Positions 1 through 7,306 of a stretch of DNA of 23,392 nucleotides are shown in pieces; the stretch's first letter is position 1; every line of letters begins with the position of its first letter. The stretch spans positions 1 through 23,392 of the forward strand of contig DOYB01000073.1 in NCBI GenBank assembly GCA_003518745.1. The letters are read 5' to 3'. The position numbers and the translations under genes are program-made. Source of the stretch: Selenomonas sp. (GTDB lineage: Bacteria; Bacillota; Negativicutes; Selenomonadales; Selenomonadaceae). The notes below the pieces were generated by a model. The model did not search any database and was not told the DNA's origin. It was given only the letters and a program-made list of their open reading frames with translations.

Positions 1-1242
1 ATACAACGGATACTTTTCGCAAAGAGCCGCAACCCTCTTGCATGCCTCTTCCTTAGCTCCCTCATCATTGGGATGATCCAGAACAAGGGCTATGACATTT
101 CCTACTTCCCTCATATCCTCTTCCTTGAATCCCCTAGTAGTCAGGGCAGGAGAGCCTAGACGTATTCCGCTTGTGACGAACGGGGACAATGGCTCGAAGG
201 GTATCGTGTTCTTGTTCGCCGTGATATTCACTTCGTCCAAAAGGTTCTGTGCTTCTTTTCCAGTAAGTCCTTTGCTTGTGAGGTCCACCAGCATCAAATG
301 ATTATCCGTACCGCCGGAAACGAGACGGAACCCCTTTTCAGTAAGAGTATCGGCCAAGACCTTGGCATTCTTCACGACCTGACCCGCATACTCCTTGAAC
401 TCAGGCCTGAGAGCCTCACCCAATGCCACTGCTTTGGCGGCTATGACATGCATGAGTGGGCCGCCTTGGATTCCGGGGAACACTGCCTTGTTGAATTTCT
501 TGCCAAGCTCCGGATCCTTGCACATTATCATGCCGCCCCTGGGTCCGCGAAGCGTCTTATGTGTCGTTGTTGTCACCACATCAGCGTACTCCATTGGACT
601 CGGATGATATCCGGTGGCCACAAGTCCCGCAATGTGGGCAATATCCGTCATAAGGTATGCCCCCACGGATTTCGCGATCTGTGAAAGCCTCGGGAAATCA
701 AGTATACGTGGATAAGCAGATGCTCCCGCCACAATCAGCTTCGGCTTGCATTCCTCGGCCTGCTTTTGAAGAGCATCATAATCTATCTGCTCCGTTTCCT
801 TGGAAACTCCATAGGGAACGATATTGTAGTACTTACCGGACATATTCACCGGACTGCCATGGGTCAAGTGACCACCATCCGTGAGGCTCATTCCCATTAC
901 CGTATCTCCCGGCTCAAGGAGAGCGAAAAACACAGCCATATTCGCCTGTGCTCCCGAATGGGGCTGAACATTCGCATAGCCCGCGTTAAAGAGCTGCTTT
1001 GCCCTGTCAATGGCAAGCTGCTCAACTACATCCACAAACTCACAGCCGCCATAATAGCGTTTTCCGGGATAGCCTTCAGCATACTTATTGGTGAGAACGC
1101 TGCCCTGTGCCTCCATAACAGCCTTGCTCACGATATTCTCCGAAGCAATAAGCTCCAGCTTGGTGCGCTGACGACTAAGTTCATCTCCGAGAACCTTCGC
1201 AACCTCGGGATCCGACTGACCCAAAACATCCATCAAACTCAT
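1..1242 (-). CDS. glyA: Serine hydroxymethyltransferase (3' end cut by window)
   Basis: Pyridoxal-phosphate enzyme that interconverts serine plus tetrahydrofolate with glycine plus methylene-tetrahydrofolate in the cytosol, the main source of one-carbon units. The minus-strand reading starts MSLMDVLGQSDPEV, followed by the family's ELIASENIVS segment near residues 30-40 and KYAEGYPGKRYYGGCEFVD. The cofactor-lysine motif VTTTTHKTLRGPRGG is present, with the Schiff-base lysine at residue 229, where the E. coli enzyme has it. The ATG at 1242 follows AGGAGG with good spacing; an ATG four bases upstream is out of frame. The 414 visible residues end LCEKYPLY, the usual C-terminus, so only the stop and perhaps a few residues are missing. 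It is the last visible gene of the rpmE-to-glyA run, 26 bases after rpiB. Confidence 0.97.
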   Translation of the reverse strand, partial: MSLMDVLGQSDPEVAKVLGDELSRQRTKLELIASENIVSKAVMEAQGSVLTNKYAEGYPGKRYYGGCEFVDVVEQLAIDRAKQLFNAGYANVQPHSGAQANMAVFFALLEPGDTVMGMSLTDGGHLTHGSPVNMSGKYYNIVPYGVSKETEQIDYDALQKQAEECKPKLIVAGASAYPRILDFPRLSQIAKSVGAYLMTDIAHIAGLVATGYHPSPMEYADVVTTTTHKTLRGPRGGMIMCKDPELGKKFNKAVFPGIQGGPLMHVIAAKAVALGEALRPEFKEYAGQVVKNAKVLADTLTEKGFRLVSGGTDNHLMLVDLTSKGLTGKEAQNLLDEVNITANKNTIPFEPLSPFVTSGIRLGSPALTTRGFKEEDMREVGNVIALVLDHPNDEGAKEEACKRVAALCEKYPLY

Positions 1243-1268
1243 GCATTACCCTCCTGATATGAAACTAA

Positions 1269-1712
1269 TTACTTCTCTTCCAAGGCCATGATCTTGCCTA
1301 CACGCCGTCCATGGCGCCCACCCGTAAATTCGGTTTTTACCCAGACGCGGACGATTTCACCGGCAGGCCCGAATCCGGTAACCCTGCCGCCCATAGCCAA
1401 TACATTCGCATCATTGTGCTCTCTTGACATCCTGGCCGAATATACATCGGTGCAAAGCGCGCAGCGAATTCCTTTAATCTTATTGGATGCAATTGAGATA
1501 CCTATACCTGTGCCGCAAAGTACGATTCCGCGGTCAGCCGCGCCGCTTACCACGTCCGCGCAGACCTTTTCGGCAATATCAGGATAGTCAACGGAATCGG
1601 TACCGAAGGTTCCAACGTCCTTGACCTCAACATCTCCCATTTCCTTGAGAACCAGTTTAATCTCTTCCTTAAGGTCAACCGCCCCATGGTCGCTTCCAAT
1701 AGTTATTTTCAT
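1269..1712 (-). CDS. rpiB: Ribose-5-phosphate isomerase B
   Basis: Interconverts ribose 5-phosphate and ribulose 5-phosphate in the pentose phosphate pathway; RpiB/LacAB sugar isomerase family. The 147-aa protein begins MKITIGSDHGAVDLK, holding the SDH motif at residues 7-9. It has the catalytic cysteine in VLCGTGIGIS (Cys66) and the histidine in SREHNDANVLAMGG (His99), both at the positions of the E. coli enzyme. The longest open frame starts 11 codons earlier, but the ATG at 1712 matches the family N-terminus and has a GGTGGAAAGG-type ribosome site just before it. It lies between an unknown gene (39-base gap) and glyA (26-base gap), the usual rpiB-glyA pairing of Firmicutes. Confidence 0.96.
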   Translation of the reverse strand: MKITIGSDHGAVDLKEEIKLVLKEMGDVEVKDVGTFGTDSVDYPDIAEKVCADVVSGAADRGIVLCGTGIGISIASNKIKGIRCALCTDVYSARMSREHNDANVLAMGGRVTGFGPAGEIVRVWVKTEFTGGRHGRRVGKIMALEEK

Positions 1713-1751
1713 GACCTTTCCACCTTTCTCTTTAACATTATACAAACCCCA

Positions 1752-2864
1752 TCATGGCTTCTTATTCTTCTGACGCCGCCGTTCATCTAATGAAATAACC
1801 TTCGCGGACTGCGTTGGCTTTGGACCGATTGTCTGCGGATGCCGATCCAACGGAAGCTGAACCGGCTGATTGTTATGCCTTGAGTCCCATTCCTTCTTGT
1901 TAAATCCGTGGTACTGCACCCGTCGAAAATACCGATCCAGCTTTTTGAAGGAATCACATACCTTTTCTCCAAGCTCCGTCAGAGCATCCATCTCATCGTC
2001 ATAAAGCTCCGGATCTCCATCCAGGGCAAGTAAATCCTTCATACTGCAGGTGGAACATTCCAAGGTTTTTAGCGTGCATATCCTCCATGCTGTTTCCTCA
2101 ACGCACCATAGCTCGTGATGATATTTCTGCTTCAGATCCTCAATTCTTAGTTTCATCAGTCGTTCCAACTCTTCAGTGTAGAATAGACCGTTCTCTATCT
2201 CGAAAACCGAAGGAATATAGTAATCCTCACCGACCTCCGGAAACTCCAGCTTCATTAGAAAAGGCTCCAACGCTATGTCATGTACACTGTCATCCCCTAT
2301 GGAATAATGGCTAATCTCTATAGGCATGGTTTCCAATATACGTGGCAGAGCCGAAACCGCAACACCATACTGAACCTTTTGTCGTATAAGTCTCGCCAAA
2401 ACGGTATATGGTACAATACCGTAAATTTGAGTTGCCAATTCCAAACACCGAACAATCCACTCATACTGCCGGCAAGACTCCTTCAATTCAGGTGTCCACA
2501 TCTTGCGTATGAGATTCTTCACATCCTCGGGAAGAAAGGGATCTTCCCCGATTTCACTGAAAAACATATACCCTGTTTCCCAAATACTCATGGGCAGCAT
2601 CAGGTCATCCTCGATTCCATCACCCTCGTCCGGTTCTCCCAATCCAACCATGGACAGCAGGAACTCTCGCTCATCGGAATCCAGCCACTGTATATACTCT
2701 GTCATAACCTCAGGCCGCAGCATCTCATCCGCCACCAGTCGGGCAATGTCTCCCTTACGCATGTTTGTTTTGACTGAAACGCGCTTTCTCCTTGCGAGTG
2801 CCATAATGTCCTGCTTAGTATAGTATTCCATCATAAGGTCATAAAGACCGCTATTCTTTTTCAT
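1752..2864 (-). CDS. Unrecognised 370-aa protein with SAP/Rho-N-like N-terminus
   Basis: I do not recognise this family. The 370-aa protein is soluble, with no signal peptide or membrane segment. Residues about 15-50 (YTKQDIMALARRKRVSV, then NMRKGDIARLVADEML) look like the two-helix pattern of SAP or Rho N-terminal domains, which often bind nucleic acid; this is a pattern-level inference. The middle is acidic (GEPDEGDGIEDD near residue 80) and helix-rich, with IYGIVPYTVLARLI in the middle. Four cysteines lie in a cluster (CTLKTLECSTCSMKD, preceded by WRI), and the tail is basic (SLDERRRQKNKKP). The ATG at 2864 follows AAAGGAGGGGGG. Its first 14 bases overlap the end of sua5, so translation is probably coupled. 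Placement between sua5 and rpiB suggests a housekeeping or RNA-related role, but this is weak. Confidence 0.85.
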   Translation of the reverse strand: MKKNSGLYDLMMEYYTKQDIMALARRKRVSVKTNMRKGDIARLVADEMLRPEVMTEYIQWLDSDEREFLLSMVGLGEPDEGDGIEDDLMLPMSIWETGYMFFSEIGEDPFLPEDVKNLIRKMWTPELKESCRQYEWIVRCLELATQIYGIVPYTVLARLIRQKVQYGVAVSALPRILETMPIEISHYSIGDDSVHDIALEPFLMKLEFPEVGEDYYIPSVFEIENGLFYTEELERLMKLRIEDLKQKYHHELWCVEETAWRICTLKTLECSTCSMKDLLALDGDPELYDDEMDALTELGEKVCDSFKKLDRYFRRVQYHGFNKKEWDSRHNNQPVQLPLDRHPQTIGPKPTQSAKVISLDERRRQKNKKP

Positions 2865-3933
2865 ATCCCCCCTCCTTTCCCCATATAATAGAGCGAAAAC
2901 CGCTTGCCTTATGCAGGCGATTCATAATCGCAAGTCCAATGCCCATATCATCTGTCCCTTCTGCCAACAGGACATCCGCATCCCTGTCATCAAAACTCCT
3001 GAGGGCTTCGTAGAGTCTTGCGGCAATCTCCCGCAGGTTCCCCTGCCGGCCATAGGAAACGCGCAATTCCTGGGGAACCAGTCCGGTCAGAGCTTCAACA
3101 ACCTCATCACTGGCGATGATACCCGGCCTGTGTCCTTCCCCCATAAGCCTCACTATCTCACGTCTAAAAGCCTCCGGCATCAATTCCGGGCAGCTTTCAA
3201 TCAGTGTCAGGGGCGCCTTTGGCGCATAGTGAGTATATTTCATGCCCGGCGCCCTGGGAATATCCCCATTCCCGATGAGCGCCTGATCCACATCAACTTC
3301 CCCCAATACGTCCTCCAGCATCTCACGGGTTATCGCCCCAGGTCTCAGTATCATGGCCCGCTTGCCCGTACAGTCCACTATAGTTGATTCCACTCCGAAC
3401 CTGCAGGCTCCACCATCCAAAATCATAGGAATCCTGCCATTCATATCCTTAAAAACCGCATCTGCGGTTGTAGGACTCGGCCGGCCTGAAAGATTTGCGC
3501 TTGGAGCTGCTACAGGGCAGCCTCCGCTTCGAATCAGTGCCCTTGCTATATCATTGTCCGGCATCCTGATTCCCACGGTATCCAATCCACCAGTAACCCT
3601 TTCGGGGACTATGTCTGATTTTTTCAATATCAGTGTCAGCGGCCCCGGGCAAAATGCCGTCATCAGCATTTCAGCAATATGGGGCACACTCTCTGTAATC
3701 TGTCCCAACATATCCCAATCGGCTATATGCAGTATGAGGGGATTATCCGAGGGTCTTCCTTTCGCTTCATATATGGCAGCGCAAGCCTCCCCATTTAAGC
3801 CATCGGCTCCCAATCCATAGACGGTTTCCGTCGGAAAGGCCACTAATCCCCCTGTCTTTAGAATTCTCCCTGCTTCTTCTATTTCCTTCTTGAAAGCCTT
3901 GGGGTTATCGATTTTTACCTTCCGTGTCCTCAT
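2851..3933 (-). CDS. sua5: L-threonylcarbamoyladenylate synthase (Sua5 type)
   Basis: Makes threonylcarbamoyl-AMP from threonine, bicarbonate and ATP, the first step of t6A modification of ANN-decoding tRNAs. The N-terminal YrdC domain (about residues 10-200) has VAFPTETVYGLGADG, EAKGRPSDNPLILHI and SANLSGRPSPTTADAV, the substrate-binding segments. After the family's linker (GMKYTHYAPKAPL) comes the C-terminal Sua5 domain, so this is the long form at 360 aa rather than the short TsaC form. The longest open frame begins 18 codons upstream, inside prmC; the ATG at 3933 (MRTRKVKIDNPKAF) is 16 bases after the prmC stop and is preferred, although its ribosome site is weak and translation may be coupled to prmC. 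The prfA-prmC-sua5 order is common in Firmicutes. Confidence 0.94.
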   Translation of the reverse strand: MRTRKVKIDNPKAFKKEIEEAGRILKTGGLVAFPTETVYGLGADGLNGEACAAIYEAKGRPSDNPLILHIADWDMLGQITESVPHIAEMLMTAFCPGPLTLILKKSDIVPERVTGGLDTVGIRMPDNDIARALIRSGGCPVAAPSANLSGRPSPTTADAVFKDMNGRIPMILDGGACRFGVESTIVDCTGKRAMILRPGAITREMLEDVLGEVDVDQALIGNGDIPRAPGMKYTHYAPKAPLTLIESCPELMPEAFRREIVRLMGEGHRPGIIASDEVVEALTGLVPQELRVSYGRQGNLREIAARLYEALRSFDDRDADVLLAEGTDDMGIGLAIMNRLHKASGFRSIIWGKEGGYEKE

Positions 3934-3949
3934 AGCGTGTCCGCTGTAC

Positions 3950-4813
3950 TCACTTCCAAGCAACGGCAACTCTTTCGATTCCTGCAAGATCCTTATACAC
4001 CTCTATCTTGGACATCCAGCCTTCTGCCTCCAGCATATGACATACAGGCTGCGCTTGATTTATTCCGATTTCCATTGCCAGAAATCCGCCAGTCTCCAGG
4101 TAATCGGGAGCCTCCTTCGTCAGACGGCGATAAAAATCCAAGCCCTCAGGGCCGCCATCCAATGCCAGCCGCGGCTCAGCATCCCGAACTTCGGGCGCCA
4201 GTCCCCCAATGTCACCATTGGGTATATAGGGTGGATTGGACAATACAGCGTGGAATCGCCTTCCCTTCAGAGGGCCCAGAAGATCCCCATGACGAAACTC
4301 TATCCTGTCAGAAACCCCAAGATTCTCCGCGTTCTTTTCAGCAACTTTCAATGCTTCAGCTGAAATATCCACAGTCTCACACATTACCTCCGGTACATAG
4401 TGGAGCACGGAAAGACATATCGCTCCGCTCCCTGTCCCAATGTCAGCAAAACGCTTCTCTCCTTCCACTGCCCGCAGCCCTTCAATGGCTGTCTGCACCA
4501 AAAGCTCCGTTTCCGGCCTTGGAATCAGGACATCCGGCGTTACCTCGAAGTCCAGTCCCATGAATTCACGGTGCCCCGTCAAATACGCCACAGGCACATG
4601 CTGCACCCGCCGCTTTACCAGTTCCCGATATTCCGCGAGCTCGGCCGTTTCCAAGGGTTCATCAAAATGTACATAAAGATGAATGCGCTCCTTTTTAAGC
4701 ACATGGGAAAGCAGCACCTCTGCATCAAGACGAGGGGCTTCAATCCCCTTTTCCATGAAATAGCTTTCTGTCCATTTAAGGATTCGCCCAATGCTCCAAA
4801 TCTCCTGTGCCAT
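3950..4813 (-). CDS. prmC: Peptide chain release factor glutamine methyltransferase
   Basis: S-adenosylmethionine-dependent enzyme that N5-methylates the glutamine of the GGQ motif in release factors RF1 and RF2; its substrate RF1 is encoded just upstream. The N-terminal helical substrate-binding domain (about residues 1-85, with APRLDAEVLLSHVL) is followed by the methyltransferase fold, with IPRPETELLV, the SAM-binding loop FADIGTGSGAICLSVL and the catalytic NPPY at residues 193-196 (LSNPPYIPNG). A 299-aa reading from 4849 is possible, but that ATG lacks a ribosome site. The ATG at 4813 (MAQEIWSIGRIL) follows GGGTGG and gives 287 aa, nearer the family length. It lies 48 bases downstream of prfA. 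Confidence 0.96.
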   Translation of the reverse strand: MAQEIWSIGRILKWTESYFMEKGIEAPRLDAEVLLSHVLKKERIHLYVHFDEPLETAELAEYRELVKRRVQHVPVAYLTGHREFMGLDFEVTPDVLIPRPETELLVQTAIEGLRAVEGEKRFADIGTGSGAICLSVLHYVPEVMCETVDISAEALKVAEKNAENLGVSDRIEFRHGDLLGPLKGRRFHAVLSNPPYIPNGDIGGLAPEVRDAEPRLALDGGPEGLDFYRRLTKEAPDYLETGGFLAMEIGINQAQPVCHMLEAEGWMSKIEVYKDLAGIERVAVAWK

Positions 4814-4861
4814 ATAATCATCCACCCGTCCGGAAAACTTTGAAATCATTTACTGCTGAGC

Positions 4862-5938
4862 TTAAGTGGCTTCTTTCCAGTTCTTCAGTCTTTCTGCCTG
4901 ATCTGCTGTAATCAACGCGGAAAGCAGCTCATCCAAATCCCCATCCAAAACACTGTCCAGCTTGTGCAGCGTGAGTCCTACACGATGATCCGTCACCCTG
5001 CCCTGTGGGAAATTGTAAGTGCGGATTCTCTCGCTTCTATCTCCCGAACCCACCTGGCTCTTACGATCTGCCGCCACCGCGTCTGCCTGCTCCTGTACGG
5101 CCCTGTCACGAATCCTTGCCCTGAGGGCCTTCATGGCCTTTTCCTTATTTTTGAGCTGGGATTTCTCATCCTGGCATTGCACCACGATTCCGGTGGGAAG
5201 GTGTGTAATGCGGATAGCCGTTTCTGTACGATTGACGTACTGCCCACCCGCGCCGCTGGCGCAGTAGGTATCTATCCGGAGATCGTTGGGGCTGATTGCG
5301 ATCTCCACTTCCTCCACCTCCGGGAGTACGGCAACAGTGACAGCAGATGTGTGTATCCGCCCGCTTGATTCTGTGACAGGAACTCTCTGGACTCTGTGCG
5401 TACCGCTCTCGTATTTCAGCTTGCTGTATGCTCCATACCCATCCACGGAGAAGGAAATCTCCTTATAGCCTCCGATACCCGTGGCATTGGCATCGATAAT
5501 ATCTGTCTTCCACCCCTGCTTTTCAGCAAAGCGGGCATACATGCGGAAGAGGTCTCCCGCGAAAAGTGCGGCTTCTTCGCCGCCTACGCCTCCGCGAATC
5601 TCCACAATGACATTTTTTTCGTCATTGGGATCCTTTGGCAGCAGCAAAACCGGAAACTCCTTTTCCAAGGCTTCTTTCTGCTTCCTGAAATCCGCCAGCT
5701 CCTCCTCAGCCATCTGCTTCATTTCAGCGTCAAGGGGTTCCTCCAGCAGCGCCTGGTCATCCTCTATCCCCTTACAGGCCTTTTTGTACAAACGATATTT
5801 CTCTACAATCGGCTCCAAGGAAGCATGCTCTTTATTATATCGCTGCCAGCGATCCATGTCCTGCATGACCTCAGGATCGCTGATCAGGGATTCCAATTCC
5901 ATGTATTTATCTTCTACAGCCTGTAATTTATCCAGCAA
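4862..5938 (-). CDS. prfA: Peptide chain release factor 1
   Basis: Recognises UAA and UAG stop codons in the ribosomal A site and triggers peptide release. Visible parts are the N-terminal helical domain, the codon-reading tripeptide as PVT at residues 187-189 (RVPVTESSGRIHTSA), and the hydrolytic GGQ at residues 231-233 (CASGAGGQYVNRTE). The PVT reading of the usual PxT is within family variation. I place the start at the TTG at 5938: this gives MLDKLQAVEDKYMELE, the standard Firmicute RF1 N-terminus, with GAGGTG six bases upstream. The GTG at 5947 would put the ribosome site directly against the start. The start overlaps the yqhQ stop by 11 bases, suggesting coupled translation. Length is 358 aa, normal for RF1. 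Confidence 0.96.
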   Translation of the reverse strand: MLDKLQAVEDKYMELESLISDPEVMQDMDRWQRYNKEHASLEPIVEKYRLYKKACKGIEDDQALLEEPLDAEMKQMAEEELADFRKQKEALEKEFPVLLLPKDPNDEKNVIVEIRGGVGGEEAALFAGDLFRMYARFAEKQGWKTDIIDANATGIGGYKEISFSVDGYGAYSKLKYESGTHRVQRVPVTESSGRIHTSAVTVAVLPEVEEVEIAISPNDLRIDTYCASGAGGQYVNRTETAIRITHLPTGIVVQCQDEKSQLKNKEKAMKALRARIRDRAVQEQADAVAADRKSQVGSGDRSERIRTYNFPQGRVTDHRVGLTLHKLDSVLDGDLDELLSALITADQAERLKNWKEAT

Positions 5939-6866
5939 GACTTTCACCTCGTAACGGAATATCCTCCGCTGACTCTACAGCAAGATAATTGCCGCTTCCT
6001 TCAACGATTTCCTCCTCCGGCAGAGCCGCCTTCAAAGATTCTATGGCAACCTCCACCATCTCGTCTTCCGGTGGACGTGTAGTTAAATACTGAAGCCACA
6101 ATCCCGGAAGAATGGCGGCGTGTACAATAGGATTGCCGGAGCAGCCCGCCACCCTTATAATCTCATATGAGATTCCGGCCACCACAGGCAGAAGTACGAT
6201 TCGACTCAAAATACGAAGCCAAAGCTCAGGCCATCCCAGAAAGGCATATACGAATATGCTCACCAGCATAACGATAAGCAGAAAAGCTGTTCCGCATCTG
6301 GGATGGAGCCTTGGGAATTTCTGAACGTTTTCCACTGTCAGCGGCAGTCCCGCTTCATAGCAGAATATAGTCTTATGCTCCGCCCCATGATATTGAAACA
6401 CCCTGCGAATATCCTTCATACGGGATATTCCCCAGATATACCCCAAGAAAATGAACAGTCTGAGAAATCCCTCCATAAGATTGAGGAAAAACGGATCCTC
6501 CGTTATGAAGTGAAAGAGCTTTGCCGCTCCGGTTGGAATGGCAATAAAGAGCACACTGGCCAACAAGAAAGCCACTGCAATTGTCATTGCCATTTCCTTA
6601 TCAGAAAGCTGCTCATCCTCTTCTCCGGCCATCTTGGCGGAATAGGACAGGGATCGGATACCAAGGACCAGGGACTCTATGAGGGTAACGGTTCCTCGCA
6701 GCATGGGTTTTTTCAAGATAGGATAACGGTCGCTGATTGAATTGACATCCTTGGTCTCTACAGCAATCTTCCCTCCCGGTTCCCTGACTGCCGTGGCCAC
6801 CTTTCCCGGAGCGCGCATCATCACACCCTCTATAACGGCCTGACCGCCTACACGAAGCTTTCCCAT
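5928..6866 (-). CDS. yqhQ: DUF1385 membrane protein, YqhQ family
   Basis: A 312-aa member of the DUF1385/YqhQ family, an integral membrane protein found beside prfA or rpmE in many Firmicutes; its biochemical role is unknown. The conserved N-terminus GGQAVIEGVMMRAP is present, as are the central YHGAEHKTIFCYEAG and HPRCGTAFLL segments typical of the family. Hydrophobic stretches near MTIAVAFLLASVLFIAIP, LFIFLGYIWGI, FLLIVMLVSIFVYAFLGW and LSRIVLLPVVAGI predict four or five membrane helices. The conserved His and Cys residues could suggest metal binding, but this is inference. The ATG at 6866 follows GAGGTGAGG. Its 3' end overlaps the prfA start. It lies after the rpmE terminator, so it may need readthrough or a promoter I could not identify. 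Confidence 0.93.
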   Translation of the reverse strand: MGKLRVGGQAVIEGVMMRAPGKVATAVREPGGKIAVETKDVNSISDRYPILKKPMLRGTVTLIESLVLGIRSLSYSAKMAGEEDEQLSDKEMAMTIAVAFLLASVLFIAIPTGAAKLFHFITEDPFFLNLMEGFLRLFIFLGYIWGISRMKDIRRVFQYHGAEHKTIFCYEAGLPLTVENVQKFPRLHPRCGTAFLLIVMLVSIFVYAFLGWPELWLRILSRIVLLPVVAGISYEIIRVAGCSGNPIVHAAILPGLWLQYLTTRPPEDEMVEVAIESLKAALPEEEIVEGSGNYLAVESAEDIPLRGESLAG

Positions 6867-6912
6867 ATCGTCCTCACCTCTCCATTCAAAATTTCACTTT
6901 TTTTAGAATATA

Positions 6913-6939
6913 TAAAAAAGAGCAGGGCATCTCTGCTCT
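6913..6939 (-). terminator. Intrinsic terminator after rpmE
   Basis: On the minus strand, AGAGCAG, a 7-base loop and CTGCTCT form a 7-bp stem followed directly by six T residues (the plus strand shows AAAAAA at 6914-6919). It lies 12 bases past the rpmE stop and about 50 bases before the yqhQ start. It would end the rpmE transcript or reduce transcription into yqhQ-prfA-prmC. Confidence 0.8.
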
Positions 6940-6951
6940 GCTCCATTCTAT

Positions 6952-7152
6952 CTACTTTTTACCATAACGCCGATTGAACTTCTCAATGCGTCCGCCCGCC
7001 TGAACATCACGCTGACGTCCCGTGAAGAACGGATGGCACTTGGAGCAGACATCGACGCGAAGATTCTGCTTCGTGGACCCGGTAGTGAACGTATTGCCGC
7101 AGCCACAGGTCACAGTAGCCTCAAAGAACTCGGGATGAATTCCTTCCTTCAT
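6952..7152 (-). CDS. rpmE: 50S ribosomal protein L31, zinc-binding form
   Basis: A 66-aa large-subunit ribosomal protein that bridges the 50S and 30S subunits. The sequence starts MKEGIHPEFFEATVTCGCGN and has the complete set of zinc-ligand cysteines: CGC near residues 16-18 and CSKC near 36-39. It is therefore the C+ (zinc) form, not the zinc-free paralog induced under zinc starvation. The C-terminus GGRIEKFNRRYGKK is typical. The ATG at 7152 follows GTGAGGTG. It has its own near-consensus promoter, a roughly 100-base leader able to fold, and a terminator right after the stop, so it can be a self-contained transcription unit. Confidence 0.97.
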   Translation of the reverse strand: MKEGIHPEFFEATVTCGCGNTFTTGSTKQNLRVDVCSKCHPFFTGRQRDVQAGGRIEKFNRRYGKK

Positions 7153-7255
7153 GTTTTACACCTCACTTTTCCCCGCTCAAGGGAGTTGATACAAGAAGGC
7201 TATGCGCCATCTTGGTTTACGCCCGGCTCCCCACAAGGAGGAAAAACCGATAGCC
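7153..7255 (-). promoter_or_regulatory. Structured rpmE 5' leader, possible L31 autoregulatory element
   Basis: About 100 bases separate the predicted transcription start (near 7251) from the rpmE ATG, long for this compact cluster. GGCTAT at the leader start (7255-7250) can pair with ATAGCC at 7203-7198, enclosing smaller helices such as CTCC/GGAG and GCC/GGC. A further TCCC/GGGA hairpin lies next to the ribosome-binding site. Leaders bound by L31 are known in several phyla, Firmicutes among them, but I cannot confirm that this one fits the known consensus. Confidence 0.4.
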
Positions 7256-7257
7256 CA

Positions 7258-7286
7258 ATGATACCATAGCAATACAGGTTTTGCAA
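7258..7286 (-). promoter_or_regulatory. Sigma-70 type promoter for rpmE
   Basis: On the minus strand, TTGCAA (7286-7281), a 17-base spacer and TATCAT (7263-7258) give a -35/-10 pair one base off consensus in the -10 and two off in the -35. The start would fall near 7251, about 100 bases before rpmE. It lies just beyond the 3' end of the phosphodiesterase gene that ends at 7307. Confidence 0.65.
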
Positions 7287-7306
7287 GGACAAAATAGCGA
7301 TAGCGG

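Noticed and set aside
766..1257. 163-codon plus-strand open frame opposite glyA
   Set aside because: It lies wholly antisense to glyA, whose conserved motifs fill the other strand; its translation shows no domain pattern and it has no ribosome site.
3937..4563. 208-codon plus-strand open frame opposite prmC
   Set aside because: Antisense shadow of prmC; the translation is low-complexity, Pro/Ser/Gln-rich and without recognisable motifs.
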